A stretch of 18,927 nucleotides of DNA from an uncultured Treponema sp. (GCA_910584475.1 CAJUBD010000001.1:1-18927), one strand, 5' to 3'; shown: positions 1 through 8,141, numbered from the stretch's first letter. The notes: a model not told the origin generated them from the sequence alone. A program made the numbers and translations.

Positions 1-1
1 A

Positions 2-1575
2 CACCTTATTAGCTTTCCTGTTTTAGTCCAAGTTGCGGTTAGGCATTACAATATAAATATAACTTCCACTGATAAAAATATTAATAAATTACTCGACACA
101 ACTGTAAAAGAATTTACTTGTTTTCTTGGCTATACGAAATTTAAATATAAAAATGGCAAGACAACTTGCATAAATCCACAAAAGGCTGGTGGTGCGGAAA
201 CAACCTTGACTTGTGATTTGTTATCTGCGTTTTTCTCTGGAAAAAGAGAAATTTTTGATATAAATACAGCAAAAGATTCTGAGAACAATAATTATTGGAT
301 TTTTAGTTTTACTAATTCAGATTATTTTAACAATAAAGAATTGTTTATAAAAAATGTTACAGACTCGTCAATAACTATAAATAATGGATATCAAACAATA
401 TATGAGAGATTATCTTATAAAGACGAAGAATATTGTAATATAGAGAATGATTTATATTTGGACATAGAACCCAAAAGTAATAAAGGAAAATATTATTTTG
501 ATTACGATAATACTAATTGTTTTTTGAAAGTTAAAACTTTTAATAAAGTTGATAGATTGAAAATGTCTAAATTGTTTCATACTGTAAAAATTGACGATAA
601 GGGACAATTGTATACATCTAATTATGGGATATTTGATATTTTTGAAAATATTGAAAAAAAATATAAAACAAATGCGCTTTTGCAGCTTTTATTTTCATTC
701 GATAACAAAGAATTGGTAGAATCTATTAGATATGGTGCCGTTCAAAAACCTTTGGAATTTGATAAGGAAAAGAAAAACGATGAATTTGTAAAAGCATTAA
801 GGAATGCAGGTTTTACAGCAATAGAAGATGAAAAAAAAGACTACTGGAGTAATATAAAAGAACAGGCAAGAAAACTATTTAATAGAGAAAACTGCTTTTG
901 GTTTTATCATCCTGTTACATTCTTGGATGCATTGGATTCTATGGGCATTTTGAATATTCATGCAAAAGAGTTAAGAAGGGTTCAAGGAAGAATAGTAAAT
1001 CTGCAAGGCAGACTTGGTGTAATTATGCTGTTTATTTTACAATTAGAGCATTAGATGAGAATTTTGAAAATTTCACAGGAAGAGAAGGAATACCAGATAA
1101 AATAGAGGATTTAAAAAATAACAAAGTTAAAGACGAATACAAATCTTCAGGACGTAAAGCATCTAATATCTGGTGCGATGTATTAGAATATCAGGCAGAA
1201 CAGAAAATTATTAAAAAAATAGATAATCCTCAATATGCACAGGACTTTGCAAACAAAGGATTTATTGTTATTGTTGCTTGGAAAAACACAAGTTTAAGTA
1301 ATCCACAGGAAGCGAGCCCCCATTTTGCAACTGTTGCGCCTGGTTATGATTATGATGAAGCATATGGATGTATGCTTGCAAATGTTGGTGCTGAAAATGG
1401 TTTCTTAAGGGAAACAGGCACAAATAATTCTGTTTTTGGTTCTCGAACTCCTAGAAAATATTTTTATAATCCTAATCAAAAATTTAGAGAGAATTATGAT
1501 ATTGGGCAAAAAACTATAAGTGAAAAAAATTATTATCCTAGTATAGAAGCAATGGAAAATATGTGGAGTATATAA
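2..1575 (+). pseudogene. Cysteine hydrolase (amidase/NlpC-P60/CHAP-like), 5'-truncated and frameshifted
   Basis: The reading frame is open from base 2, so the gene begins upstream of the window; the TTG at 206 is only an internal codon. Frame 2 runs to the stop at 1054 and the rest continues in frame 1 to 1575. Frame 2 carries a FWFYHPVTFLDALDSMGIL stretch. Frame 1 carries TWCNYA (Cys codon 1018-1020), about 100 residues later SPHFATVAPG (His codon 1321-1323), then ANVGAENG. That Cys...His...Asn order and spacing resembles papain-like peptidoglycan amidases; this is motif recognition, not a proven family. The switch lies between about 955 and 1010; restoring one A in the A4 run at 964-967 joins both halves. 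The DNA is very AT-rich (13/60 GC at 541-600). The next gene starts one base after the stop. The break may be a real mutation or a sequencing error. The substrate is unknown; peptidoglycan is the leading guess. Confidence 0.55.
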
Positions 1576-1576
1576 A

Positions 1577-2539
1577 ATGAAAAAGAAACTCTTTATTTTA
1601 GTTTTATATTTTTTCCTGAATACATTTTTGTTTTCAAAAGATTCAGACGATTTAGTCCTGTTTTTAAGAAAAAACTGTAATTTATGGAAAGATTATGAAC
1701 GGGCTAACAATCTTACATATTATGACAGTTTTAAATTATATGATAATATATATTTGGTTATAGGAAACAGTTCCACTATATTTACATTATTTATAACAGA
1801 TGGTGAATCTTATTCGAAGAGTCCAAATATAGGCACTCAGATTGACACATCAGATACAAAATATAAAATTAATAACATTGCATTGTTTATTGCAGATTTT
1901 GATTATGATACTAACGCCGATTTAATAGGACTGTGCCATGATTCCGGCCTTGGAAGCACATATCTGACTATTTATTCAGCCTTCAGAGATAAACCTTTGT
2001 TAGAAATTGGAATGCCGAATTATGCTTTATATGAATATAAATTTTCATGGATTACTTATTGCATAGTAAATGGAAAAAGGGGAATCAGAATAAAAACAAA
2101 AGGAAAAACGTTAGAAAAAAAAGATTACTATAGTTTTGTGGGCGATAAAGATAATTATTATTTCTATGAAGGGAAAAATGAGAATCTTGCATTCTTTTAC
2201 TGGGATAAAAATGAACAGCGCTACATCCTTGACGAGTCCGTAACCCAAGAACAGCTAAGAAACGCATATTGTCCTGAAGATTACTTTGCATACAACAGCT
2301 TACAGTTTTCAAAACTGGATTCCAAACTCACGGAGGCGGACTTGAAAGACTTGGACAAAGCCCGGCTCCGTCTCATGAGGAACGCCGTCTACGCCCGCCA
2401 CGGCAGGGCCTTCAAGAGCGTAGACTTGCAGTCTCTTTGGGAGTGTTATACCTGGTACAAAAAAAATCCCAATTACAGCGATGATTTGCTGACTGAAACG
2501 GACAGATACAATATCGAGCTGATAAAGAGGTTTGAGTGA
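1577..2539 (+). CDS. Exported YARHG-domain protein, possible immunity partner
   Basis: A 320-residue protein with a typical signal peptide (MKKKLFILVLYFFLNTFLFS), so it should reach the periplasm or surface. Around residue 110 it has DFDYDTNADLIGL, like the acidic turns of FG-GAP/VCBS repeats. The C-terminal 70 residues hold the diagnostic YARHG motif (residues 272-276, in NAVYARHGRAF) followed by aromatic residues and a YNIELIKRFE ending typical of that domain, whose biochemical role is not established. The start lies one base after the upstream hydrolase stop and the 3' end overlaps the next gene by 8 bp, so it is in the operon. An exported protein directly behind a putative peptidoglycan hydrolase suggests periplasmic immunity; this is inference. 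Base composition changes inside the gene: AT-rich until about 2330, then GC-rich (36/60 at 2341-2400), so the YARHG end may have a different origin from the N-terminal part. Confidence 0.8.
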   Translation: MKKKLFILVLYFFLNTFLFSKDSDDLVLFLRKNCNLWKDYERANNLTYYDSFKLYDNIYLVIGNSSTIFTLFITDGESYSKSPNIGTQIDTSDTKYKINNIALFIADFDYDTNADLIGLCHDSGLGSTYLTIYSAFRDKPLLEIGMPNYALYEYKFSWITYCIVNGKRGIRIKTKGKTLEKKDYYSFVGDKDNYYFYEGKNENLAFFYWDKNEQRYILDESVTQEQLRNAYCPEDYFAYNSLQFSKLDSKLTEADLKDLDKARLRLMRNAVYARHGRAFKSVDLQSLWECYTWYKKNPNYSDDLLTETDRYNIELIKRFE

Positions 2540-3968
2540 AAGAAGAAATCAGGCAGAAAGCAGCATTGAAAGCGTAAACGAGCTGGGCGGCATCAGGATA
2601 AAATGCTGCAAGTTGACAATGGAATCAGGGAAAAACCTTGGGCTGGAGTCGGCAAAAGGGACGGAGCTGACTTCCGAAGAAGAGATGGGCATAAAGACAA
2701 AAAAGGACGCGACGCACATGCAGCTGCCGGGGACGATACAGTTCCAGCAGGGCCCGAAGAAGGAGGGCGAGGTCACAGGAGGGACGAGCGGGAAGGTGAA
2801 GATAGACGGAAAGGAGGCCGCGGTGATAGGGAGCACGGTGACGACATGCAACGACATCGGGGCGCGCGACAACTCGACGATAATAGCGGTAGGGGCGAGC
2901 ATGCCGATGCCGACAATCATAAACCCTCTGAACGCGGAGGAATGGAAGCGGGAGCGGGAAGAGGAGGAGGAGAAGAGGCCGGAGTTCCAGAATGTGAAGT
3001 GGTCGAAGACGAGCGCGGAGGAGGGAGAGGAGGTGGAGCTGTCGGCAGGAGTGAAAGACATGGCGGACGGAAGCATGGTGACGCTGCAAGTGTTCCCGGA
3101 GGGGAAGGGGCCAGAGGACGGCGCGGCATACGCGAGGCTCCCGGTGACGGTGAAGAGCGGGACGGCGAGCGCGAGGTGGTCGCACCGGGCGGACAGGCGG
3201 GAGATTCCGCCAGAGGAGAACCCGCGGTTCATCTTCACGGCGCACAGCGCGTGGTGCAACTTCGCGAGGAGCAGCAATAGCCTTGAAGTGAAGCTCAGGC
3301 GGCCTGAGATAACGAAAGCGGAATGGCGCGACGCGGACGGGAACGCAGCAAGCAAAGGGCTTGTGGGGGAGTTGCTGAAACTGCATGCCGAGACGAGGGA
3401 CTTCGACGAGGGGCAGGGAGTGACGCTCACGGTGCGGAACGCGGCGACCGGGGAAGAGGTGTTCCAGACCGGCGCGGAGGTGAGGGACGGCATCGCCGAG
3501 GCGGAGTGGAAGCCGATAGACACGCGGCAATCCGATGACACGCGGGAGTTGAAGTACACCCTTGAAGCCACCGGCAACCGCTGCAAGAAGACCGAAAGCG
3601 GCGAATGTCAGGTGAGGAATCCGCGTGTCGTGAGCATGGAGTGGGGGGAAGACTTTGCTTATCCAAGTGATACGATAAGTCTTAAAATTAAATCATTAGA
3701 GATGAAAGATTTTAATTATTCAGGCTTATTAAACTTTTACGACAAACAAAAGTTTTCTAATTCTGAACCATTATTTACAGAGACTATTTCAATTTATGAA
3801 GATGAAAAAGAAATTGAAATAGAACTTCCTGTAGATAAATTAAATATGTCATATAAAGACGAGTCCGGTTTTGCAAAATTATGTGCCGAAATCGTGATTA
3901 AAGACATTGGTTATTCTTATGTTGAAAAAGAAACATTGGACATTCTCATTGACTTTGGGAGGGATTGA
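2532..3968 (+). CDS. PAAR-like protein with three Ig-like repeats
   Basis: 478 residues from a TTG at 2532; an in-frame stop at 2523 leaves no earlier start, and AGAGG at 2526-2530 is very close, so initiation may be coupled to the upstream gene. Residues 19-130 look PAAR-like: GGIRIKCC, then VKIDGKEAAVIGSTVTTC and an ARDNSTIIAVGA hydrophobic stretch. An acidic linker (residues 135-149) follows, then three repeats of about 105 residues beginning P-x-(I/V)-x-x-x-x-W (Trp 156, 265, 371), read as Ig-like beta sandwiches. There is no signal peptide. PAAR-like proteins cap the spike of contractile secretion systems and carry effectors; here that is inferred. Residues 1-374 are GC-rich (44/60 at 3121-3180) and the third repeat is AT-rich (17/60 at 3721-3780), with a sharp change near base 3655. 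This looks like a swapped C-terminus. No baseplate or sheath genes are in view. Confidence 0.6.
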   Translation: MSERRNQAESSIESVNELGGIRIKCCKLTMESGKNLGLESAKGTELTSEEEMGIKTKKDATHMQLPGTIQFQQGPKKEGEVTGGTSGKVKIDGKEAAVIGSTVTTCNDIGARDNSTIIAVGASMPMPTIINPLNAEEWKREREEEEEKRPEFQNVKWSKTSAEEGEEVELSAGVKDMADGSMVTLQVFPEGKGPEDGAAYARLPVTVKSGTASARWSHRADRREIPPEENPRFIFTAHSAWCNFARSSNSLEVKLRRPEITKAEWRDADGNAASKGLVGELLKLHAETRDFDEGQGVTLTVRNAATGEEVFQTGAEVRDGIAEAEWKPIDTRQSDDTRELKYTLEATGNRCKKTESGECQVRNPRVVSMEWGEDFAYPSDTISLKIKSLEMKDFNYSGLLNFYDKQKFSNSEPLFTETISIYEDEKEIEIELPVDKLNMSYKDESGFAKLCAEIVIKDIGYSYVEKETLDILIDFGRD

Positions 3969-3969
3969 A

Positions 3970-5112
3970 ATGAAAAGAACATTGTTCGGAGTGGCTTTCT
4001 CGCTGCTTGGCGCGCTGGCGTTCGCGCAGAACTATTATGAGATTCCGTATGTGGGAACTCGCTCGAGGCTCACGAAACTTACGGCCGCAGAAGAGGATTC
4101 GTTCGTCAAGGAAAATGCGGTAAGACGGATTTACGACGTGCCGGAATACGATGATTTAAAACGCGGAGGAGAAAGGCGTTCTAGCTTTTTCACTGAAGAA
4201 GAAGGCGGCATTTTGGGAACAATAGATATTTTCGCGGAATTGGCAAATATCTATAAAGAGGAAATCCCCGACGAAAAAGGAAACTACAGGCTTACCGTGT
4301 ACCGGGCGATGTATGATTTTAAGAAAACAACTACGTTCAATTTAGATTCCGATGACAGCGCAAAACGAAAATGCCTTGGACAAGTGATATATGTGCCGTC
4401 AAACGGTAAATATGTTCAATATGAAAAACAGGTCTATTATGGAAACGAAATATACCGACTTGCTAACTCGACATGGGGAGTGCAGGCAAGCAATGTTCAG
4501 TTCAGGATTTGCGGGAACACCATTTTTGCATTTTATGTAGAAATGGTTCATGAGAGCCATATACATGGCTACGACGAAGACGCCACATACAGTTCAGACA
4601 GGTACACAGAAAACAAAATATGCAGGACCGAACTTGGCAACATAATGGACAAAACGCAAATCTGCGAGGTAGAAGCCGACTTTCCTTTGATAGACAAGGA
4701 CAATCCATTTAGATATTCCGTGCAGAATGCGTATGACGGAGACCCCGCGACAAGTTATGTCGAAGATACGGAAAATGACTTGTTCAGCATCAGATTTGAT
4801 TTTACAAAACATAATCGAGAATATAGGTCTTTGAAAATAACAGGATTCGCTATAATAAACGGCTATTCTTCTTCAAAAGATTTATATCTAAAAAACAATC
4901 GGATAAAAAGAATATCCTTCGGCAGCCAAGCTGATGATCCTATGTTTCATAGTTTTCAAGACGGCATATTGGATTATCAAGAAGTTATACCAGAATACAG
5001 CTTTTATGCATTGGCCATTGATTGCTTGGAAGTGTTCAAAGGAAGCGAATATTCAGACACTTGTTTGTCCGAAGTGAACATAAGATTTGAAGACGACAGT
5101 TTATTGTTTTAG
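3970..5112 (+). CDS. Exported protein with C-terminal NADase-type/discoidin-like glycan-binding domain
   Basis: Start is the ATG at 3970, two bases after the previous stop and behind a strong GGGAGG Shine-Dalgarno (3957-3963). The upstream in-frame TTG at 3907 would bury the signal peptide. The 380-residue product begins MKRTLFGVAFSLLGALAFAQ, a clear cleavable signal. The C-terminal half has the pattern of the discoidin-like glycan-binding domain found beside NADase toxins: NAYDGDPATSYVE, then ITGFAIINGYSSSKDLY and KNNRIKRISFG, ending in a predicted beta-rich segment. The middle (residues 60-230) is not recognised. Position at the end of the PAAR-like operon suggests a surface or periplasmic protein that binds glycan, perhaps an immunity or adhesion accessory; the role is inference. 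GC content here is intermediate, between the GC-rich module and the AT-rich upstream DNA. Confidence 0.7.
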   Translation: MKRTLFGVAFSLLGALAFAQNYYEIPYVGTRSRLTKLTAAEEDSFVKENAVRRIYDVPEYDDLKRGGERRSSFFTEEEGGILGTIDIFAELANIYKEEIPDEKGNYRLTVYRAMYDFKKTTTFNLDSDDSAKRKCLGQVIYVPSNGKYVQYEKQVYYGNEIYRLANSTWGVQASNVQFRICGNTIFAFYVEMVHESHIHGYDEDATYSSDRYTENKICRTELGNIMDKTQICEVEADFPLIDKDNPFRYSVQNAYDGDPATSYVEDTENDLFSIRFDFTKHNREYRSLKITGFAIINGYSSSKDLYLKNNRIKRISFGSQADDPMFHSFQDGILDYQEVIPEYSFYALAIDCLEVFKGSEYSDTCLSEVNIRFEDDSLLF

Positions 5113-5121
5113 GTGGAAAAT

Positions 5122-5259
5122 ATGGGGGCGTTTTTTGGAGGTTTTCGGCTGGAATCGCTGAAAAAGTCCTTTTTCGCCAAAAAGCAAGTTTTCTTTCTGA
5201 CAAATTTTGCGCGCGCCTCCCTGTGCCGGCGTTTTTATTTCGTGTTTTTTTTGCGATGA
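5122..5259 (+). CDS. Possible 45-residue Phe-rich basic small ORF
   Basis: Begins with ATG five bases after AGGTGG (5111-5116), nine bases past the preceding stop. The peptide is strongly enriched in Phe, Arg and Lys, with no recognisable domain and no clear transmembrane helix. Many Phe codons come from T runs, so this may be a chance ORF in a T-rich intergenic region. I list it only because of the ribosome binding site and position. Confidence 0.2.
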   Translation: MGAFFGGFRLESLKKSFFAKKQVFFLTNFARASLCRRFYFVFFLR

Positions 5260-5271
5260 TGTTTTTTCGCC

Positions 5272-5301
5272 TTGATTAAATGCGGGGAAATGTGATATAC
5301 T
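5272..5301 (+). promoter_or_regulatory. Sigma70-type promoter for the lipoprotein gene
   Basis: TTGATT (5272-5277), an 18-bp spacer and TATACT (5296-5301), predicting a start near 5308 and a short leader carrying CAGGAG (5318-5323) before the ATG at 5330. Both boxes are one or two bases from consensus. Confidence 0.55.
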
Positions 5302-5329
5302 TCTATTTATCTTTTTTCAGGAGTTTAAT

Positions 5330-6073
5330 ATGAAAAAAACGGCAAGGCTGGCGGCCGCTCTTGCAGTCTGCGCGCTCGCGCTCTGCGGGTGTTCGGAAAA
5401 AAAGGCGCAATCCCCGCAGGAAGCGGAAACAGAGCAGGAAGAGGTTTCGCAGGCGGTGGAAACAATTCACTACGCAAAGATTGGCGGCACAATGATATAT
5501 TCGGGATGGACGCTTTATCTTGAAAATGACGAAGGAAAGATGATTGCCTCGGCGGAAACGAGGGCGGGCGACATCGTGGAAGTGTCTTGCGAAGGCGAGG
5601 ATGGCGCGAACCCAGTGGAAAAGGAGGCGATTCGCAGGCTTCAGAGCGGAAAGGAAGAGCCGCTCACTTTCGCGAAAGTGACGTTCGACGGCGAAGACTA
5701 TTGGACGCGTCCCATCTTCGTGGCAAAATCCTGCATTCCGTGTGTTGCCTTGAATGACGGACGGCTTTTTTCCGCGCCCGACATGGCGACTATGACGAAG
5801 AACGCCGTGAAGCAAAGCGAACTACTCGCGATGTCCACCGAGGATGCGGAAAACGGTTTTAATCGCGTCTTCATTTATGACGGAACGCCCTACGGAAAGG
5901 AGATGTACATTCAAGCGTCATCGACTTCCACCGATTTCGATACGATTGAATGGTATGCTACAGAGAAACGTATAGCGGAACTGGGAGATGATCTTAAGCC
6001 TGAAGTCAAGGCGGAACTTGAAGACATTCTCGGCTATATCGGAAGTCTCGACCTCCATACAGGAGGGGATTGA
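5330..6073 (+). CDS. SH3-like envelope lipoprotein
   Basis: 247 residues. The N-terminus is a lipoprotein signal ending in LCGC, with the lipidated Cys at residue 21, so the protein should be anchored to the inner or outer membrane. An acidic linker rich in Glu and Gln (residues 22-45) follows. The body is probably two SH3-like beta domains: YSGWTLYLENDEGKMIAS, then VTFDGEDYWTRPIFV. It aligns by eye with the neighbour at 6324: both have V-x-(F/Y)-x-G-x-(D/E)-Y-(W/F), then a Cys, a D-x-x-L-(F/Y) stretch and an NAV motif, so they look like diverged tandem paralogues. The ATG at 5330 has a good Shine-Dalgarno and its own promoter. The function is unknown; ligand binding at the envelope is a guess from the fold. 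Confidence 0.7.
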   Translation: MKKTARLAAALAVCALALCGCSEKKAQSPQEAETEQEEVSQAVETIHYAKIGGTMIYSGWTLYLENDEGKMIASAETRAGDIVEVSCEGEDGANPVEKEAIRRLQSGKEEPLTFAKVTFDGEDYWTRPIFVAKSCIPCVALNDGRLFSAPDMATMTKNAVKQSELLAMSTEDAENGFNRVFIYDGTPYGKEMYIQASSTSTDFDTIEWYATEKRIAELGDDLKPEVKAELEDILGYIGSLDLHTGGD

Positions 6074-6133
6074 AAGCCTCTGCACAAATCAAGGACGGCT
6101 TGAATTTTACGCTGTCTTAAACTTACAGGAGAT

Positions 6134-6174
6134 ATGATAAAAACGCCGCTGAAATGGCGCGGCATTTTTATCAT
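6134..6174. terminator. Bidirectional-type intrinsic terminator
   Basis: Arms at 6134-6149 and 6159-6174 form a 16-bp stem with one C/A mismatch around a nine-base loop. The stem core is GCCGC/GCGGC, flanked by A5 on the left and T5 on the right, so it can act on either strand. It closes the lipoprotein unit. Confidence 0.7.
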
Positions 6175-6178
6175 GACA

Positions 6179-6195
6179 AGTTTCCGTTGGAAACT
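6179..6195. repeat. AGTTTCC-GTT-GGAAACT hairpin repeat, copy 1
   Basis: A 7-bp perfect inverted repeat followed by CGG. A related hairpin (GAGTTTCC, loop GCAA, GGAACTCGG) lies at 13057-13077. Both are intergenic and downstream of a gene. Confidence 0.35.
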
Positions 6196-6323
6196 CGGCT
6201 TATATACTTGTGCGCGTCGTAACAAGTTGCTAAACGTGCACGTTAAAAAGCCATTCGCGATTTTGTACTGGCAACGAAGTTTCTAGCCAAAAATCGCTCT
6301 TGACTTTTTACAGGAGAAAAAAA

Positions 6324-7259
6324 ATGAAAAGATTTATATATTCGGCAATATGCGCGGCGTTGTTCATGGGAAGTGCGGCGCTCGCTTCGGCGCAAACCCG
6401 TGGCTTTATGCTCCGCAGCGGAGGCTCTCTCAAAAAGCAGACGGCTTCCGGAATGGAATGGGCGGCGGAAATTCCCGTGGGCGCGGAATTTGAAATCCTT
6501 TCCGCCGAGCCGGTCACCGCCGACTGGGTATGGAAGGGCGGCTCCAGCAAGGACAGGACGTTCCACAAGGTGCGCTATCAGGGCAAGGAATACTTCATGC
6601 TGACGAACGAATGCGCGATTGGAGAGCAATGCTCGGTCATCACGCGCGATGCGGTTTTGTATGACAAGGGGCGTGTCTCCACGTTTCGAAATGCAGTCCT
6701 TGAACGCGGCACGCTCGTGGTGTGTACTGGCAAAAACTCGTCCATAGCCGACATTATTCTTCGCGAAACCCAGTTCTATGACTCCAACGCCGCAGTCATA
6801 AGGACGCGGTGGATATGGGCTGAAAAAATAAGCGATTCAAAGGACGACGCGAAGGCGGCGCAGCTCGTGGAACTTGCGCACCTTGCGAAGGACGACGACA
6901 TGAAGCGCGAGTATTTGAGCCTCGCGTCGGGGCTGTCCGTTTCCAGCGACATCCATGAATACATCGTTGAAACGGAAGAGATTTTGTTCCCGCCGCAGAT
7001 TACCTTTACCACAGTTCCGTCAACGGATTACGGCAAAATCCATTCTGACGATGGCTCGGCAGTGAATGTGCGCGAAGCTCCGAAAACGGGCGAAGTGGTG
7101 GGAAAGGTGTACAACGGAAACCGTTTTTCATGCGACATGATGACTGAGCAAGAAGACACGATTGGCGGCGTGACGGCGCAGTGGTTTCATGCGAAAGTGT
7201 CCACGGACGAGGGAGAAATCTCAGGCTGGATTTTCGGCGAGTTCCTCGATTTCCAATAA
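6324..7259 (+). CDS. Exported SH3b-domain protein
   Basis: 311 residues from the ATG at 6324, seven bases after AGGAG (6312-6316). Extending to 6300 would only place charged residues before the signal peptide. MKRFIYSAICAALFMGSAAL followed by ASAQ is a cleavable signal. A first SH3-like segment includes KVRYQGKEYF. A second, at the C-terminus, is a clearer bacterial SH3b domain: SAVNVREAPKTGEVVGKVYNG, ending in WFHAKVS and GWIFGEFLDF. SH3b domains bind cell-wall peptides or glycans, so a periplasmic wall-associated role is likely; no catalytic domain is visible. The middle (residues 130-235) is helical and charged, with no known motif. It is a probable paralogue of the upstream lipoprotein. 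The gene converges on the minus-strand PH-like gene with a 36-bp gap and no clear terminator. Confidence 0.75.
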   Translation: MKRFIYSAICAALFMGSAALASAQTRGFMLRSGGSLKKQTASGMEWAAEIPVGAEFEILSAEPVTADWVWKGGSSKDRTFHKVRYQGKEYFMLTNECAIGEQCSVITRDAVLYDKGRVSTFRNAVLERGTLVVCTGKNSSIADIILRETQFYDSNAAVIRTRWIWAEKISDSKDDAKAAQLVELAHLAKDDDMKREYLSLASGLSVSSDIHEYIVETEEILFPPQITFTTVPSTDYGKIHSDDGSAVNVREAPKTGEVVGKVYNGNRFSCDMMTEQEDTIGGVTAQWFHAKVSTDEGEISGWIFGEFLDFQ

Positions 7260-7295
7260 GCGCAAGCAGATTGACAGGTCGCGTAGCGTCGCAAA

Positions 7296-8141
7296 TTAGA
7301 GCATCATCATAATAGCGCCTAGAAGCGAGATGGTCACTATGATGATGGGGACCGCCTTCATGGAAGCGTCCGATTCGACTCCAACGAGGTCGAGTTTTAG
7401 GAATGTGACGGCACAGGACAGGCATATTATTTTGTCGAACAGAGAAACTGTCATATATATTGAAAGCAGGAGTGCGTACAACACGAAAAAGTACTGCAAC
7501 AACGCCTTTGACAGTTTTGATTTTGAGGCGGGAAAGGATATGTTCGCGCTCCAAAATACAATTGCGGAGACAAGCATGCGTCGCTGCATAATGTAGTCAA
7601 AAAATTCAAGGCTGTCGGCGAAGGCGCACAAGACGAGCGCGAGGCTTCCCGCAATCGCGAAAACCGTGCCCACGATGCGCTTGCGATTGTGCGGCGCAAG
7701 GATTTCCTCTTTGTAACGCGCCTCGTTCTCCGTGCCGAACGGAACGTAGCCCGCGCATTGACGCGACAGATAGTTATGGAATATAATCAGAAGCGCGTCG
7801 CATGAGCGTATGTTGTTGAATCGGAACGACACGCGCACATCTTCGTTCAATATGGTAATGATTGTGGCGAGACCGTATGAAGTCGCGAAAACGGAAGAAC
7901 CGTTCAGGCTTTCAAGGAGCAGCTCCTTGTACGGCGCGCCGCGCTTTTCCTGCCACAGAATCCGCCGATCCGTAAATATGACGTTCTTCGTGCGCCGCGC
8001 GCGCATGGAATCGTCAATCAACATGATGACACTTTCGTCTTCTTGCAGATTCGCCGTGCGGCGCAAGAAAGAAAGCGCGTCCTCATCGAATTTCACGCAA
8101 TACCGAGTTCTTGTTTGGGAAAATGCGGGTTTCTTTGTCAT
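7296..8141 (-). CDS. PH-like domain membrane protein
   Basis: 281 residues counting from the ATG at 8141; the GTG at 8147 abuts the -10 box and is unlikely to be transcribed. The N-terminal 125 residues contain VIMLIDDSMRARRTKNVIFT followed by DRRILW, the pattern of bacterial PH (YokE/bPH-type) domains, in which a beta barrel is introduced by TxRRI. The C-terminal half has several hydrophobic helices (AIAGSLALVLCAF, LLQYFFVLYALLLSIYM, VPIIIVTISLLGAIMM), so it is an inner-membrane protein with a cytoplasmic sensor-like domain. The function is unknown. It lies 53 bp downstream of cca on the same strand but has its own strong promoter. The predicted transcript starts at or next to the ATG with no Shine-Dalgarno. 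Confidence 0.65.
   Translation of the reverse strand: MTKKPAFSQTRTRYCVKFDEDALSFLRRTANLQEDESVIMLIDDSMRARRTKNVIFTDRRILWQEKRGAPYKELLLESLNGSSVFATSYGLATIITILNEDVRVSFRFNNIRSCDALLIIFHNYLSRQCAGYVPFGTENEARYKEEILAPHNRKRIVGTVFAIAGSLALVLCAFADSLEFFDYIMQRRMLVSAIVFWSANISFPASKSKLSKALLQYFFVLYALLLSIYMTVSLFDKIICLSCAVTFLKLDLVGVESDASMKAVPIIIVTISLLGAIMMML

Noticed and set aside
955..1020. Programmed -1 frameshift joining the hydrolase halves
   Set aside because: The A4 run is not part of an in-phase slippery heptamer and no stimulatory structure is evident.
206..1054. Separate gene starting at TTG 206
   Set aside because: The same frame is open back to base 2 with similar codon use and there is no ribosome site, so 206 is internal.
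898..1575. Independent gene starting at TTG 898
   Set aside because: No ribosome site, and it overlaps meaningful sequence in frame 2; it is the continuation of the frameshifted gene.
2549..3586. Long antisense ORFs of 345 and 301 codons and other GC-rich frames
   Set aside because: They are mirror frames of the GC-rich PAAR-like gene, with low-complexity Ser/Pro/Arg sequences and no motifs.
3907..3969. TTG 3907 as start of the glycan-binding gene
   Set aside because: It would bury the signal peptide; ATG 3970 has a strong Shine-Dalgarno.
6134..6286. 50-codon ORF beginning at ATG 6134 behind AGGAG
   Set aside because: The start is only two bases from AGGAG and the codons lie inside the terminator hairpin.
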